DNA from: Aquifex aeolicus
GTDB lineage: Bacteria; Aquificota; Aquificia; Aquificales; Aquificaceae
Assembly: GCA_015662815.1 (NCBI GenBank)
Contig: DQTK01000057.1
Span: forward strand, 1-6,266
Direction: 5' to 3'
Length of the DNA: 6,266 nucleotides
The position numbers were made by a program, and so were the translations under genes. The notes beneath the pieces were generated by a model. The model did not search any database. It saw only the letters and a program-made list of their open reading frames with translations, and was not told the origin of the DNA. Of the stretch, positions 6,102-6,266 are shown in pieces; position 1 is the stretch's first letter, and the number at the start of each line of letters is the position of its first letter.

Positions 6102-6206
6102 TTTCAGATGGTGCCGGAGGCGGGAGTCGAACCCGCACGCCCGTGAAGGGCACCGTCCCCTCAAGACGGCGCGTCTGCCAGTTCCGCCACTCCGGCTTAT
6201 CTGAAA
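6102..6206. repeat. 8-bp inverted repeat flanking tRNA-Leu
   Basis: TTTCAGAT at 6102-6109 and ATCTGAAA at 6199-6206 are perfect inverted copies on either side of tRNA-Leu; with a one-base bulge the match extends to 10 bp. In the precursor RNA the 5' leader and the 3' trailer could pair and lengthen the acceptor helix, with AA and ACC as an internal loop. The left copy includes the final A of CCA. Confidence 0.6.
6109..6196 (-). tRNA. tRNA-Leu (anticodon GAG), CCA encoded
   Basis: The minus strand gives a type II tRNA of 88 bases including CCA. The acceptor stem is GCCGGAG with CTCCGGC, the anticodon stem is CCGTC/GACGG around loop TTGAGGG, and the anticodon GAG is at 6162-6160. The long variable arm is GCCC-TTCAC-GGGC, and the T arm is GCGGG/CCCGC with TTCGACT. 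The discriminator A and the long variable arm are leucine identity features. It reads CUC and CUU codons. Confidence 0.97.
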
Positions 6207-6211
6207 ATTAT

Positions 6212-6240
6212 ATTTTAAACTTATTTTTTCTATTTGACAA
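6212..6240 (-). promoter_or_regulatory. Sigma-70-type promoter of tRNA-Leu (and possibly hemE)
   Basis: On the minus strand TTGTCA (6240-6235, five of six to consensus), a 17-bp spacer and TAAAAT (6217-6212, five of six) form the best promoter in the window. The -10 ends 15 bp before the tRNA 5' end, so the leader would be about eight bases, though transcription starting there would include only part of the flanking inverted repeat. No terminator lies between the tRNA and hemE, so hemE may be read from here too. Confidence 0.7.
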
Positions 6241-6266
6241 TGGGTTTTGGGAGTCTGTTTAAAAAA
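6240..6266 (+). CDS. Possible start of a rightward gene, cut by the right edge
   Basis: An ATG at 6240 opens nine codons (MGFGSLFKK) to the window edge without a stop. It would diverge from tRNA-Leu just as the AAA+ gene diverges from tRNA-Gly. TATATT on the plus strand at 6209-6214 could be its -10. There is no Shine-Dalgarno, though most genes here lack one. Nine codons are too few to identify a product or to be sure of coding. Confidence 0.3.

Overview
The window reads as a chromosomal segment from a thermophilic Gram-negative bacterium, most plausibly a member of the Aquificaceae (Aquifex-like). The reasons are: AT-rich protein genes beside very GC-rich tRNA genes (both tRNA acceptor stems are nearly all G:C), lysine/glutamate/isoleucine-rich proteins, genes packed with overlaps, a NurA-type nuclease, and a heptose epimerase of lipopolysaccharide synthesis that implies an outer membrane. 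The genus is inferred from composition and protein style; no database comparison was made.

Layout from left to right. A leftward pair holds a NurA-domain nuclease (386-1390) followed, with a 1-nt stop/start overlap, by a DUF523 (TudS-like) iron-sulfur protein that runs off the left edge (1-386). Only 43 bp separates nurA from the rightward mazG gene (1434-2207). The mazG 3' end overlaps by 27 bp the end of a leftward ArsA/Get3-type ATPase gene (2181-3083), which is itself coupled by an ATGA overlap to the upstream heptose epimerase gene hldD (3080-4012). A tRNA-Gly(GCC) gene (4140-4214) lies upstream of hldD on the same strand. Diverging from the tRNA is a DUF815-type AAA+ ATPase gene (4272-5084), whose 3' end overlaps by 23 bp the end of leftward hemE (5062-6078). 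A tRNA-Leu(GAG) gene with encoded CCA (6109-6196) sits 30 nt upstream of hemE and has a good sigma-70-type promoter (6212-6240). A possible rightward gene starts at 6240 and leaves the window after nine codons.

The genes do not form one pathway. They are housekeeping functions: DNA end processing (NurA), nucleotide-pool cleaning (MazG), cell envelope (HldD), tetrapyrrole synthesis (HemE), translation (two tRNAs), and three proteins of uncertain role (DUF523, the ArsA-like ATPase, the DUF815 ATPase). I found no phage, insertion sequence, CRISPR array or defence island.

The most interesting signals are architectural. Both convergent junctions overlap in coding sequence with no room for ordinary terminators. 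Both tRNA promoters carry a symmetric -10 region that could also fire divergently. The tRNA-Leu gene is bracketed by complementary 5' and 3' flanks. The ArsA-like ATPase has no cysteine at all, which argues against an arsenite role.
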